Assembly: GCA_945957605.1 (NCBI GenBank)
Contig: CAMFLR010000014.1
Location: forward strand, 124,001 to 188,000
Reading direction: 5' to 3'
DNA length: 64,000 nt
Source of the DNA: an uncultured Isosphaeraceae bacterium
GTDB taxonomy: Bacteria; Planctomycetota; Planctomycetia; Isosphaerales; Isosphaeraceae
The position numbers were made by a program, and so were the translations under genes. Shown piece by piece: positions 8,484 to 16,229 of the stretch. A model generated the notes under the pieces. It worked only from the letters and a program-made list of their open reading frames with translations, was not told where the DNA came from and made no database searches. How positions within the stretch are numbered: the first letter of the stretch is position 1; each line of letters begins with the position of its first letter.

Positions 8484-9125
8484 ATGGCCAAGTCAACGGA
8501 AAAGAAGCCTGCCAAAGCGAAGGCCAAGGCGTCGGCGAAGAAGACCACCAAAGGCGCGGGTGCGAATCGTAGCGGCGCGCAAGCGGCTGTCGCCACCGAG
8601 GTTCGTCAGCCGGGCGTCGAGCGCCGTCGGAACCATCCGATGCGTGCGAAGGACGGCCACATGCAGGTGCTGCTCACCCACGCGGTGCCGCACTTCGGCC
8701 AGCCGGGCGACCTGGTGAAGGTTCGTCCTGGTTTCGCCCGCAATTACCTGCTGCCGCAGGGCCTGGCCACGTTCGCCACGCCACACAACCTGCGCATCGT
8801 CGAGAAGCACCGCCAGCGTCTGCGTGAGCTAGAGCAGGCCCGCCGTGCCGACCTCGTCAACCTCGGCGCCCAGATCGCCCAGCGCTCGATCACGATCGAA
8901 GCCAATGCGAACGCCGAAGGTCACCTCTACGGCTCGGTGAATGCCGATCAGATTGCCGCCGCCCTGCGTGCGGACAACTTCCCGATCGACACCGAGAACG
9001 TCAAGATCGAAGGTCCACTCAAGGAACTCGGTCTCTATACGATCAAGCTGCACCTCGGTCAGGACGTCGATACCGAAGTCAAGCTCTGGGTCGTGCCGAC
9101 GCACACCGAAGAAGCTGCTTCCTAA
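8484..9125 (+). CDS. rplI: 50S ribosomal protein bL9 with a basic N-terminal extension
   Basis: The bL9 body begins at residue 60: MQVLLTHAVPHFGQPGDLV, then VRPGFARNYLLPQGLA, a long central helix (about 105-135) and the C-terminal rRNA-binding domain. In front of it are 59 extra residues very rich in Lys, Ala and Arg (KKPAKAKAKASAKKTTKG), reminiscent of histone-like or RNA-binding tails. The ATG at 8484 has AGGAG at 8469-8473. A second possible start, the ATG at 8661 with AAGGA at 8648-8652, would give a standard-length bL9, so the extension needs protein evidence. dnaB follows after a strong terminator. Confidence 0.95.
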   Translation: MAKSTEKKPAKAKAKASAKKTTKGAGANRSGAQAAVATEVRQPGVERRRNHPMRAKDGHMQVLLTHAVPHFGQPGDLVKVRPGFARNYLLPQGLATFATPHNLRIVEKHRQRLRELEQARRADLVNLGAQIAQRSITIEANANAEGHLYGSVNADQIAAALRADNFPIDTENVKIEGPLKELGLYTIKLHLGQDVDTEVKLWVVPTHTEEAAS

Positions 9126-9173
9126 GCGTCCAAGCGCTTCGGATCGCACCGATTTTCAACGGCAGTTCATGCA

Positions 9174-9212
9174 GGCCGGGTCAGCTTCCGCTGATCCGGC
9201 CGCTCTTTTTTT
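9174..9212 (+). terminator. Strong intrinsic terminator after rplI
   Basis: A 12-bp stem with one G-T pair (arms 9174-9185 and 9190-9201) is closed by a TTCC loop. Four bases later (GCTC) comes a run of seven T (9206-9212). This is a textbook rho-independent terminator ending the rplY-to-rplI transcript; dnaB probably has its own promoter downstream. Confidence 0.9.
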
Positions 9213-9261
9213 GTCGATCTCACTTGGTAGCAACACCCCACCTAAGATCGGCATCCCCGTC

Positions 9262-9291
9262 TTCGCCTCGCACGGCAAAAAACGGTATACT
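9262..9291 (+). promoter_or_regulatory. Possible promoter for dnaB
   Basis: TATACT at 9286-9291 is a good minus-10 match (5 of 6). The best partner, TTCGCC at 9262-9267 with an 18-nt spacer, is weak. The need for a promoter here follows from the strong terminator just upstream. Confidence 0.3.
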
Positions 9292-9436
9292 GAAAGCACG
9301 AGTCACGCATCAATCTTCCGTTACGTTCCAGAAAAGCCGGCATGGATCGCCAGGCCCCGTCTGGAGCGAAAAATTCGCCCACGTCCACAGCGGCGAAGTG
9401 GCCTGAATCCTGAATATCCAGGATGGAGCGAGTCGG

Positions 9437-10852
9437 ATGCCCCCTGAAAACGGCAAGAGTAACGGCAACGGTAAGTCGTTCGGCGGCGTGGCGACGGGCC
9501 TCGTCGACGACAAGGTCCCGCCCCAGAATCTCGAAGCCGAGCTTGGTGTTCTCGGCGGCATCTTGCTCGACAACGAGGTGCTCCACGAGATCATCCCCGT
9601 CTTGAAGACGGCCGACTTCTACCGCGACAGTCACCAGACGATCTATCGCGCCATTCGCGATCTCTACGATCAGACGAAGGCAATCGACTCGATCACTTTG
9701 GAAGAGGAACTTCGTCGCCGCGACGAGCTCGAACGCATCGGTGGTCTCGACACGATTCTGCAAATCCTCGGCAGCGTCCCTCACGCCGTCAATGCGCGTT
9801 ACTACGCGCAAATCGTTCGTGAGAAAGCAATTGCGCGAAATCTCATCGAAGCGGTCAACGAGATTCTCCGCGAAGGCTACTCGAACTCGATGACGGCTGA
9901 GGAGTTGCTCGCCGCAGCCGAGCGACGCATTTTCGCGATCGCCGAAGATCAGGTCGCCGGCGAAACGGTCGAGTTGAAGGACGTCATGGGCGATGCGATG
10001 GCGCGCATCGACTTGCGGGTGTCGTCCAAGCACCCGCTCACCGGCGTTGGAACCGGCTTCCTTGACCTCGACGACATCACCGGCGGCTTCCAGGGGGCCC
10101 AGCTCATCATTCTGGCGGCACGGCCCTCGATGGGTAAAACCGCCTGTGCTCTTAATATCTGCGAACACGTCGCCATCGAACAGCAGCAGGGCGTGATGTT
10201 CGTCAGCCTCGAAATGGGTCAGCTCGAACTGGCCGAGCGTCTCCTCTGCGCACGATCGCGGGTTGATGGCCACAAGCTACGTACAGGCAAAGGCTTGAGC
10301 CACAACGATATGATTCAGCTCAGTCGCGGTTATGAGGAGTTGCGCACCGGCGCTCCCCTCATGATCGACGACACGCCGTCGCGCAACATGCTGCAGATCA
10401 CCGCAAACGCCCGCCGGCTCAAGATGCGGCATAAGATCGGCCTGATCGTGGTCGACTACATCCAGCTCATCGATTCCGATGAGACGCGTGACAGCCGCCA
10501 GGAACAGATCGCCAAAATCAGCCGGCGCCTGAAAACACTGGCACGCGAACTGGACGTGCCGGTCATCGCGCTGTCACAGCTCAACCGCGGAGTTGAAAAC
10601 CGCGAAGACAAACGCCCCCGCATGGCCGACTTGCGCGAATCAGGCGCAATCGAACAGGACGCCGACCTTGTGCTCCTGCTGCACCGGCCGGAGTATTACG
10701 ACCCGAACGATCAGCCGGGCATCGCTGAATTGATCATCGCCAAGAACCGTAACGGCGCGACCGACACAGTGAAGCTTAGCTTCCGCAAGAACTTCATGCG
10801 GTTCGAGAACCTGGCGAACATTTCCGAGCCTTACGACGCCGACGCGTTCTGA
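9437..10852 (+). CDS. dnaB: Replicative DNA helicase DnaB
   Basis: DnaB is the hexameric 5'-3' helicase of the replication fork. The 471-residue product has the N-terminal domain (NLEAELGVLGGILLDNEVL, about residues 30-130), a linker, and the RecA-like ATPase domain with Walker A in LAARPSMGKTACALNI, FVSLEMGQLELAERL, Walker B in LIVVDYIQLI, and ALSQLNRGVENREDKRP. No intein is seen, which is worth noting because DnaB is a common intein host. The ATG at 9437 has GGAG 8 nt upstream. It is separated from rplI by a terminator. Confidence 0.98.
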   Translation: MPPENGKSNGNGKSFGGVATGLVDDKVPPQNLEAELGVLGGILLDNEVLHEIIPVLKTADFYRDSHQTIYRAIRDLYDQTKAIDSITLEEELRRRDELERIGGLDTILQILGSVPHAVNARYYAQIVREKAIARNLIEAVNEILREGYSNSMTAEELLAAAERRIFAIAEDQVAGETVELKDVMGDAMARIDLRVSSKHPLTGVGTGFLDLDDITGGFQGAQLIILAARPSMGKTACALNICEHVAIEQQQGVMFVSLEMGQLELAERLLCARSRVDGHKLRTGKGLSHNDMIQLSRGYEELRTGAPLMIDDTPSRNMLQITANARRLKMRHKIGLIVVDYIQLIDSDETRDSRQEQIAKISRRLKTLARELDVPVIALSQLNRGVENREDKRPRMADLRESGAIEQDADLVLLLHRPEYYDPNDQPGIAELIIAKNRNGATDTVKLSFRKNFMRFENLANISEPYDADAF

Positions 10853-10896
10853 TCGAATCAGCTCGATCCAGTGCTACCCGCGCAGGCGAACATCGC

Positions 10897-11391
10897 ATGA
10901 ACGATGCGCAGTCTGAGCCGCTGTTTCCACCAGTCTCATTTCAAGAGCGGTGCCACAAATGCGGGTCTCCGCTGATGGCTCCCCATTGCGATCGATGTAT
11001 TGAGCATCCCAGACGGTCGCTGGGAGCCATCGTTCGAAGACTCCTTCCCATGCTCGTCCGCTGGAGGCTGCGCACCCTCGTTGTTTTGATCGCTCTGGTC
11101 GCATGGGCAACCGCAACCGGCATTCGGATGTGGCAGTGGCGCCAGGCCGATGACAGCGGCCATTTCTACACCTATGAAGAAATGGCCGATCATGAGGCCT
11201 TTTCGAAAGTCGTCGCCCTGAAAGCAGCGAAAGCGGCAGAGTCCAAGGCTGCAACTGATCCGAGAAACAAAGCGCACTGGGAAGCTGAGGCAGCGACGTT
11301 GCGCGCCAAGGCTGAAGCACTCGTGCGATCCGAAGCGGATCACCGCTGGCGCGCGAGTCTCAAAAAGCGTCTCATCGGCAGCGGCAAGTAG
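10897..11391 (+). CDS. Zinc-ribbon membrane protein of unknown function
   Basis: The function is unknown. The 164-residue product has a four-cysteine zinc ribbon near the N-terminus (CHKCGSPLMAPHCDRC, residues 19-34). A single transmembrane helix follows (about 58-76, LRTLVVLIALVAWATATG). The C-terminal part is charged and Ala/Lys-rich, probably helical (about 105-150), with KALKAAKAAESKAA-like repeats. This suggests a small membrane-anchored protein with a cytoplasmic metal-binding head. It starts 44 nt after dnaB on the same strand and may be in its transcript. It is convergent with the amine oxidase gene (10-nt gap). Confidence 0.7.
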   Translation: MNDAQSEPLFPPVSFQERCHKCGSPLMAPHCDRCIEHPRRSLGAIVRRLLPMLVRWRLRTLVVLIALVAWATATGIRMWQWRQADDSGHFYTYEEMADHEAFSKVVALKAAKAAESKAATDPRNKAHWEAEAATLRAKAEALVRSEADHRWRASLKKRLIGSGK

Positions 11392-11401
11392 AGCCCGCGA
11401 C

Positions 11402-12541
11402 TTATGCGATTCGCAACCTCCAAGGCGTGATGTCGTGCCGCGCCTGGCCGGAAACGGCCAGGTCCGCGAGAATCTCGCCGATCAGGCACGAGAATTTGAA
11501 GCCGTGTCCGCTGCATGGACTCGCGACGATCACATCGTTGCGGCCAGGCAAAAAGCCGAGCTGGAAGTGCTCGTCGCTCGTCATGTTGTAGAGGCATGTC
11601 TCGATACGGTCGATGACGCCTTCCGCCAGACTCGGCAAGTATGCCGCGACAAAGTCTCGGACCGGTTGCAGGTCTGACTCGGTCACTTCACGATTCACAG
11701 CATTGGGGTCGATCGGCGGTCCGCCATGCCGCGCGACTTTTACCGCCATCCCCAGCCCACTCGGCATGCCGTAAAACGCATCGAGATCGCCGGGCCCTTT
11801 GAAAATAAAAACGGGAAATTTACCGATTTCAAACATTTCTGAATGCGACGGCCGAATATACGCGATCGTTTGTCGCGTTGGCTGAAGGGCAGGCTGCAAT
11901 GCCGGGAGAAGCTTTCCAGTCCACGTGCCGGCCGTGACGATGAGCCGATCTGCCGTGATCGTCCCATTCGCTAATCGCACGCGGGGACGCTCGCGGTCGA
12001 GATCGATGCCGAGTACGGGCGTTTCGGCGAGGATTCGCGTCGCCGAGTTGTGCTGGAGGGCCAGTTCCAACTCGAGTTCCAGAATCCTCGAAGCTCGCAG
12101 CAGACCGGCGTCGGGCTCAAATACGACGTCGAAATCGTCGGGGAGGCGGAACGCTCGATGGCCGCGAGTCCAGTCAGCGCCCGACATTCGCCGGAACGGG
12201 ACGCCAATCGCGTCGAGACTAGACGCCACCAATTCAACGTAATGGGCTTCCGTCGGGCCAAAACTCACGCCACCGGTGCGTATAAACAGTGATTCGCCTG
12301 CGTCTGCCTCAAGTTTACGCCAGGCATCGAACGCGGCAGGCATCAGTTCGGCGTAAAATTGATCGCTGTAGGAATGCCGAGTGATTCGCGCGACGCCATG
12401 AGAGCTCCCCTGGTTGTGCCCAAGCGCGAACTGTTCGATCAGCGTCACCTGATGGCCGTTTTTTGCCAGGTGGTATGCCGCGGCCGAACCCATCGCCCCA
12501 GCCCCGATGACGATCGTTTCGCAATGGCTGTGATTTGGCAT
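11402..12541 (-). CDS. solA: FAD-dependent amine oxidase, SolA / monomeric sarcosine oxidase type
   Basis: The enzyme oxidatively demethylates N-methyl amino acids (N-methyl-L-tryptophan or sarcosine in characterised members) and yields formaldehyde and H2O2. FAD binding is seen in VIGAGAMGSAAAYHLAKNG and the following acidic strand end. CLYNMTSDEHFQLGFLP (about residue 315) contains the Cys to which flavin is covalently attached in this family, and PCSGHGFKFSCLIGEILADL is the typical C-terminal signature. The length of 379 is normal. The exact substrate cannot be read from sequence, so the symbol is by family. It is transcribed away from the TPR gene. Confidence 0.85.
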   Translation of the reverse strand: MPNHSHCETIVIGAGAMGSAAAYHLAKNGHQVTLIEQFALGHNQGSSHGVARITRHSYSDQFYAELMPAAFDAWRKLEADAGESLFIRTGGVSFGPTEAHYVELVASSLDAIGVPFRRMSGADWTRGHRAFRLPDDFDVVFEPDAGLLRASRILELELELALQHNSATRILAETPVLGIDLDRERPRVRLANGTITADRLIVTAGTWTGKLLPALQPALQPTRQTIAYIRPSHSEMFEIGKFPVFIFKGPGDLDAFYGMPSGLGMAVKVARHGGPPIDPNAVNREVTESDLQPVRDFVAAYLPSLAEGVIDRIETCLYNMTSDEHFQLGFLPGRNDVIVASPCSGHGFKFSCLIGEILADLAVSGQARHDITPWRLRIA

Positions 12542-12665
12542 GACGTCCTTCCGCAGTTGGTCTAGGTTCGAATTCTAGAACAACAAATGTCGCCAAAAAA
12601 TGTTCCGCCGCGAATCGTAAAACAGAATGCGGTCGCAGTCCAACGATTGGCGCGGATCTCGCGTT

Positions 12666-12694
12666 TTGCCATGACGCAAAGGCTTGTGTACTAT
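12666..12694 (+). promoter_or_regulatory. Candidate sigma-70-like promoter for the TPR gene
   Basis: TTGCCA (12666-12671, 5 of 6 consensus) and TACTAT (12689-12694, 4 of 6) are separated by exactly 17 nt. The predicted transcript would begin near 12701, which is downstream of an in-frame GTG at 12684. This supports the ATG at 12834 as the translation start. Confidence 0.5.
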
Positions 12695-12833
12695 CTTCCT
12701 TGAAAGCGCCGGGATTGCTAACCTGCCGTGGTTCAATTGCGGATCCGATCGTTCCGATCGCTCCTTTCCGCCCTTTCTCGAGCCAGCCCAGCACGAGCCA
12801 GCTATCTTCGTTCATTCGTGGGAGACGCTCACG

Positions 12834-13691
12834 ATGTGGTTTGATCAACTTTGGTTCGTGTTTTTTCGTGGAATCGTACGCGGAATCGGTCTGGCCCCCG
12901 TTTTCGCGGTCGCGATCGTGCTGCTCATCATCGGCGCCGTGCTTTTGATCAAGAAACACTGGCGCATCATCGCCAATGCCGTTCTGATCGTCGGCGCGTC
13001 GATCGCATGGATCGGCCTGCTCGCTATCTCGGAAATCAAAAACGAACAAAAAATCTCAAGCATTATCACATCACGTTTCCATGCCTTTACTGATAGTTCG
13101 CGAGTCGTCGCGCAGCTCGGGTTGCTCGCCATTCCCGCGGCCGGCGTGGGCGTGGGCCTACTCCAGCGCAAGCTCGCTCGCGAGCGCCGTCGGCAGTTGC
13201 TCTCAACTTATCTCCGCATCGCCAATCATGCGTTTTATAGTGGCGACTTCGACCGCGCAATTTCGGATTACACCGCAGCGATCAAGGCCGATCCCAAACG
13301 CATCGACTCGTATCTCAAGCGCGGACTGGCGTATCGCGAGAAGGGGAAATACGACCAGGCGATTGCCGACTTCAACCGCGCGCTCACACTCGATCCCGAT
13401 AGTGCGGGAGCTTATCTCAATCGAGGCAAGGTACGCGCGGCGAGCGGAGATCACGCCAAGGCGATCGAGGATTTCGACCGCGCGATCGACCTCGATGCAG
13501 GCAACGCCGGCGCCTTACTGCACCGCGGCATCGCCCTGGCGAAGATCGGCGAGAATAGCCGTGCCGCCGACGATTTCCGCAGGGTTCTCCGCGTAACAAA
13601 CCACTCCGACTTCGCCGAACCGGCGAAGTTCCACCTTGGTTTGCTCGAAGAGAACCTCCCGGACACCGGCAACGCGATTACGACGTGGTGA
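12834..13691 (+). CDS. Membrane-anchored TPR protein
   Basis: The product has 285 residues. It starts with an amphipathic turn and a transmembrane helix (about 17-40, APVFAVAIVLLIIGAVLLI), a second hydrophobic helix (about 46-63) and probably a third (about 90-110). After these come at least three tetratricopeptide repeats, for example DSYLKRGLAYREKGKYDQAI, GAYLNRGKVRAASGDHAKAI and GALLHRGIALAKIGENSRAA. TPRs mediate protein-protein contacts; the partner is unknown. GGAG at 12821-12824 precedes the ATG. Its 3' end overlaps the 3' end of hisG by 14 nt in convergent orientation. Confidence 0.85.
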   Translation: MWFDQLWFVFFRGIVRGIGLAPVFAVAIVLLIIGAVLLIKKHWRIIANAVLIVGASIAWIGLLAISEIKNEQKISSIITSRFHAFTDSSRVVAQLGLLAIPAAGVGVGLLQRKLARERRRQLLSTYLRIANHAFYSGDFDRAISDYTAAIKADPKRIDSYLKRGLAYREKGKYDQAIADFNRALTLDPDSAGAYLNRGKVRAASGDHAKAIEDFDRAIDLDAGNAGALLHRGIALAKIGENSRAADDFRRVLRVTNHSDFAEPAKFHLGLLEENLPDTGNAITTW

Positions 13692-14709
13692 CTGCCGCAA
13701 TCTCGCGCTGAACGCGATCGAACGTCGACTCGCCGTCGCGGTCGTAGACAAATCGCGTCGGCAAGGCGACAACACGAAGCGCACCTAGCTGGAAGAGCGT
13801 CCGCTGCAGGGCGGGCACGCGCTTCGCCTGAACCAGGGCCGTCACGCGCCAGGCGTCTTTACCAACAGCGTCCCAGACCTGTCCGCGTGCGACATGCTGG
13901 GCACCGCCTTCAGTCAAATATTTCGCGACTGCTTCGGCCGTCTTGGGTGCAGGTTCGGCAGGACTGCCGACCACTTCGAGATGCAGCCAGCCTTCGCTCG
14001 CCCGCACGCCGTCGATCGCGTCGAGGATCAGGGCCAGCGGGCCGCCCTGCCCCTCCTCGCCAAGCGCCCGAAGTGCAGGCGCATTGCCGATCAGGCACGA
14101 CGCCGACTCGAGCACCGTCCCGCCCTCAATCTCGCGCAGACGATTGTCCTTGAGCGTCGTCCCGGAGCTGGTCAGGTCGACAATGATGTCGGCGATTCCC
14201 AGGCTTGGGTGAAGCTCCAAGGCACCATCGGAATCGATCACCTGATAGTGGACGATCCCCCTGCGCCGGAAAAATTCCTGCGTCAGTTGCGGATACTTCG
14301 TCGAGACGCGGAACGTCTTGCCGGCGTCCTTGAATTCGGCAGCCAGCTCAACGAGGTCGAGCGCGTGGCTGACGTCGATCCAGCTTTCAGGAACCGCCAC
14401 AACGAGCCGGCAACCGCCGTAGCCGAGATCCTGATAAACCACCTTCGCCTGGTCGACCTCAACCGCGCGTTCGGCAAATACGTCGTACCCGGTGACGCCG
14501 AGGTGGCAACGCCCTTCGTGGACTTGCGACACGATGTCGGTCGGGCGCATGAAGACGACGTGGAACCGGGGATGCCCCGAAATCGTCGCCTCGTATTGGC
14601 GGTCGCTGGCGCGTCTGACCTTGTAGCCCGCGGTCTTGAGAATCTCGACAATACCGTCGTAAAGGTGCCCCTTCGACGGCAGGGCGAGACGAATCGGATC
14701 AATGATCAT
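13678..14709 (-). CDS. hisG: ATP phosphoribosyltransferase (HisG) with a long C-terminal region
   Basis: The enzyme performs the first step of histidine synthesis, joining ATP and PRPP. The catalytic domain shows LALPSKGHLYDGIVEILKTA, FMRPTDIVSQVHEGRCHLGV, and the PRPP loop in ADIIVDLTSSGTTLKDN (about residues 190-206). At 343 residues it is longer than the short HisZ-dependent form (about 210) and also longer than the classical long form (about 300). Its last part (RVTALVQAKRVPALQRTLFQ and GALRVVALPTRFVYD) looks like a diverged HisG C-terminal regulatory domain. The start ATGA overlaps the stop of hisZ, implying translational coupling. Confidence 0.93.
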   Translation of the reverse strand: MIIDPIRLALPSKGHLYDGIVEILKTAGYKVRRASDRQYEATISGHPRFHVVFMRPTDIVSQVHEGRCHLGVTGYDVFAERAVEVDQAKVVYQDLGYGGCRLVVAVPESWIDVSHALDLVELAAEFKDAGKTFRVSTKYPQLTQEFFRRRGIVHYQVIDSDGALELHPSLGIADIIVDLTSSGTTLKDNRLREIEGGTVLESASCLIGNAPALRALGEEGQGGPLALILDAIDGVRASEGWLHLEVVGSPAEPAPKTAEAVAKYLTEGGAQHVARGQVWDAVGKDAWRVTALVQAKRVPALQRTLFQLGALRVVALPTRFVYDRDGESTFDRVQREIAAVTTS

Positions 14710-16229
14710 GATGAGCGACCACCCGTCGGCGATGAGAGGCGAAGAAGGTCCTCGCGCGAAGGGACGGTCGTCTCCTTGCCGCTCGCGAGGTCGGTCACTC
14801 GATACGAAGGGCCGCTGCCCTCAACCACAAAGTCAAAACGTCGATCGGAGGTCTGCGAACGAGCACCACCGTTTTCGTCGATCACCACGGTCAAACCTTG
14901 GCCGCGAAGCCAGCTCGCGAGACCGAACGCGTTGGCATCACGTGCCACGACGAGGATTTGCTTCGGTTTCTTTGTCGACGGGATCTTGATTCCTCGGGCG
15001 GCGAGTACGTCGCGAAGCCGTTCGAGCCCGAAGGCGAAACCAACCCCGCCGACATCCTCGGCCGAGCCGAGTGCCCGCGCGAGCCCGTCGTACCGACCGC
15101 CGCCGCAGACTTCGAGCGAACCGTTCGGCGTGTCGACGAGCAACACGAACATCATCTGCGAATAGAAGCCGATGCCACGGCCGAAGCCCAGGTCGAGCTC
15201 GACGCGAGCCGGATCGATTCCATAAGCTTGAAGCGATGCGACCAGCCCGCGCAGCTCGCGGGTCATCGTCGGCACGACGTCTTCAAATCGACTGAGACGG
15301 GCAAGAACCTCGGGGGCAGGACCACGCAGGTCGGCCAGTTCGTGGAGCCGGTCGCGCAGCGAGCCGAGCACGCCTGAAAGCCCTTGCCCTAGTTCCCACT
15401 TACGCCTGAGACGAGCAATCACATCCCGACCGGCACGTCGGCCAACCACTTCGGGATAGAGCGTGTGGAACAATTTCGCCGCGCCGGTGTCATCGGCCGG
15501 CACCGCGGCTTCACCATTTCGCACGCCCGTGCTCAACCAGGCGGTCAGCGATTCGAGATGATTCTCGATCGCCGAGAGGAAGCGGTCGCCCGTCACGGCG
15601 GGATCGTCATCGGCCTGAACCGACTCGCTGAGCACCTCGACGAGTGCAACTTGCACACCGCGCGGCAGCCCCGAAGAATCGAGCAACTCGCGAATCAGGC
15701 CGGCGTGCCCGATTCGGATAGTTGCGTCCGAGATCCCCGCTTCGCTCAGCGCCCAGTGGGCCAGCCAGATCGTCTCGGCGTCGCCCGAAGTCCCGCTGCC
15801 AGGCGTGTCGAGTCGTTCGACACCGACCTGCTGGAACTCGCGAAGCACGCGCGGTCCCGTCGGCAAGAGGCGAAACACTGGGCCCGAATAACTCACGCGC
15901 CACGGGAGCGACGGCGTCGGCGATGCCTCGTTGAACGCGCGGACGATTCCGGCGGTTAGCTCCGGACGCAGACAGACATCTTCATTCGATGCCCCGTCCA
16001 CCTGGTAGAGATTGGCCACGATGCGAGAGCCGCTCTTTCGCTCGTGCAGCACGCGATTCTCGAGCACCGGAACGCGAATCGGCGCGTAACCGGAGCGAGC
16101 AAAGCGATCGAGCAAGAGCGATTCAATTTCGGCGAGTGGCGAAAAGTCATCGGGCAGGAGGTCGGCGGTGCCCTTCACGAGCGCCACGCGCGACTCGACC
16201 GCGCGGTTTTGAGTCACCTCGGCGCTCAT
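14706..16229 (-). CDS. hisZ: HisZ-like histidyl-tRNA synthetase paralogue
   Basis: The 507-residue product is related to class II histidyl-tRNA synthetase but has diverged motifs. The motif 2 region reads PVFRLLPTGPRVLREFQQVG. The usual RGLDYYTG histidine loop is changed to GRGIGFYSQMMF, and motif 3 becomes FGLERLRDVL. A degenerate anticodon-binding-like domain remains at the C-terminus (QILVVARDANAFGLASWLRG onward, about 420-500), which most HisZ proteins lack. HisZ normally activates HisG, and the ATGA overlaps with both hisS and hisG fit that role. It is unlikely to charge tRNA because the bona fide HisS is next door. HisZ is the best name but the assignment is by context and divergence. 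Confidence 0.75.
   Translation of the reverse strand: MSAEVTQNRAVESRVALVKGTADLLPDDFSPLAEIESLLLDRFARSGYAPIRVPVLENRVLHERKSGSRIVANLYQVDGASNEDVCLRPELTAGIVRAFNEASPTPSLPWRVSYSGPVFRLLPTGPRVLREFQQVGVERLDTPGSGTSGDAETIWLAHWALSEAGISDATIRIGHAGLIRELLDSSGLPRGVQVALVEVLSESVQADDDPAVTGDRFLSAIENHLESLTAWLSTGVRNGEAAVPADDTGAAKLFHTLYPEVVGRRAGRDVIARLRRKWELGQGLSGVLGSLRDRLHELADLRGPAPEVLARLSRFEDVVPTMTRELRGLVASLQAYGIDPARVELDLGFGRGIGFYSQMMFVLLVDTPNGSLEVCGGGRYDGLARALGSAEDVGGVGFAFGLERLRDVLAARGIKIPSTKKPKQILVVARDANAFGLASWLRGQGLTVVIDENGGARSQTSDRRFDFVVEGSGPSYRVTDLASGKETTVPSREDLLRLSSPTGGRSS

Noticed and set aside
13894-15165. 423-codon plus-strand frame opposite hisG and hisZ
   Set aside because: It overlaps two genes with clear family motifs and has no domain of its own.
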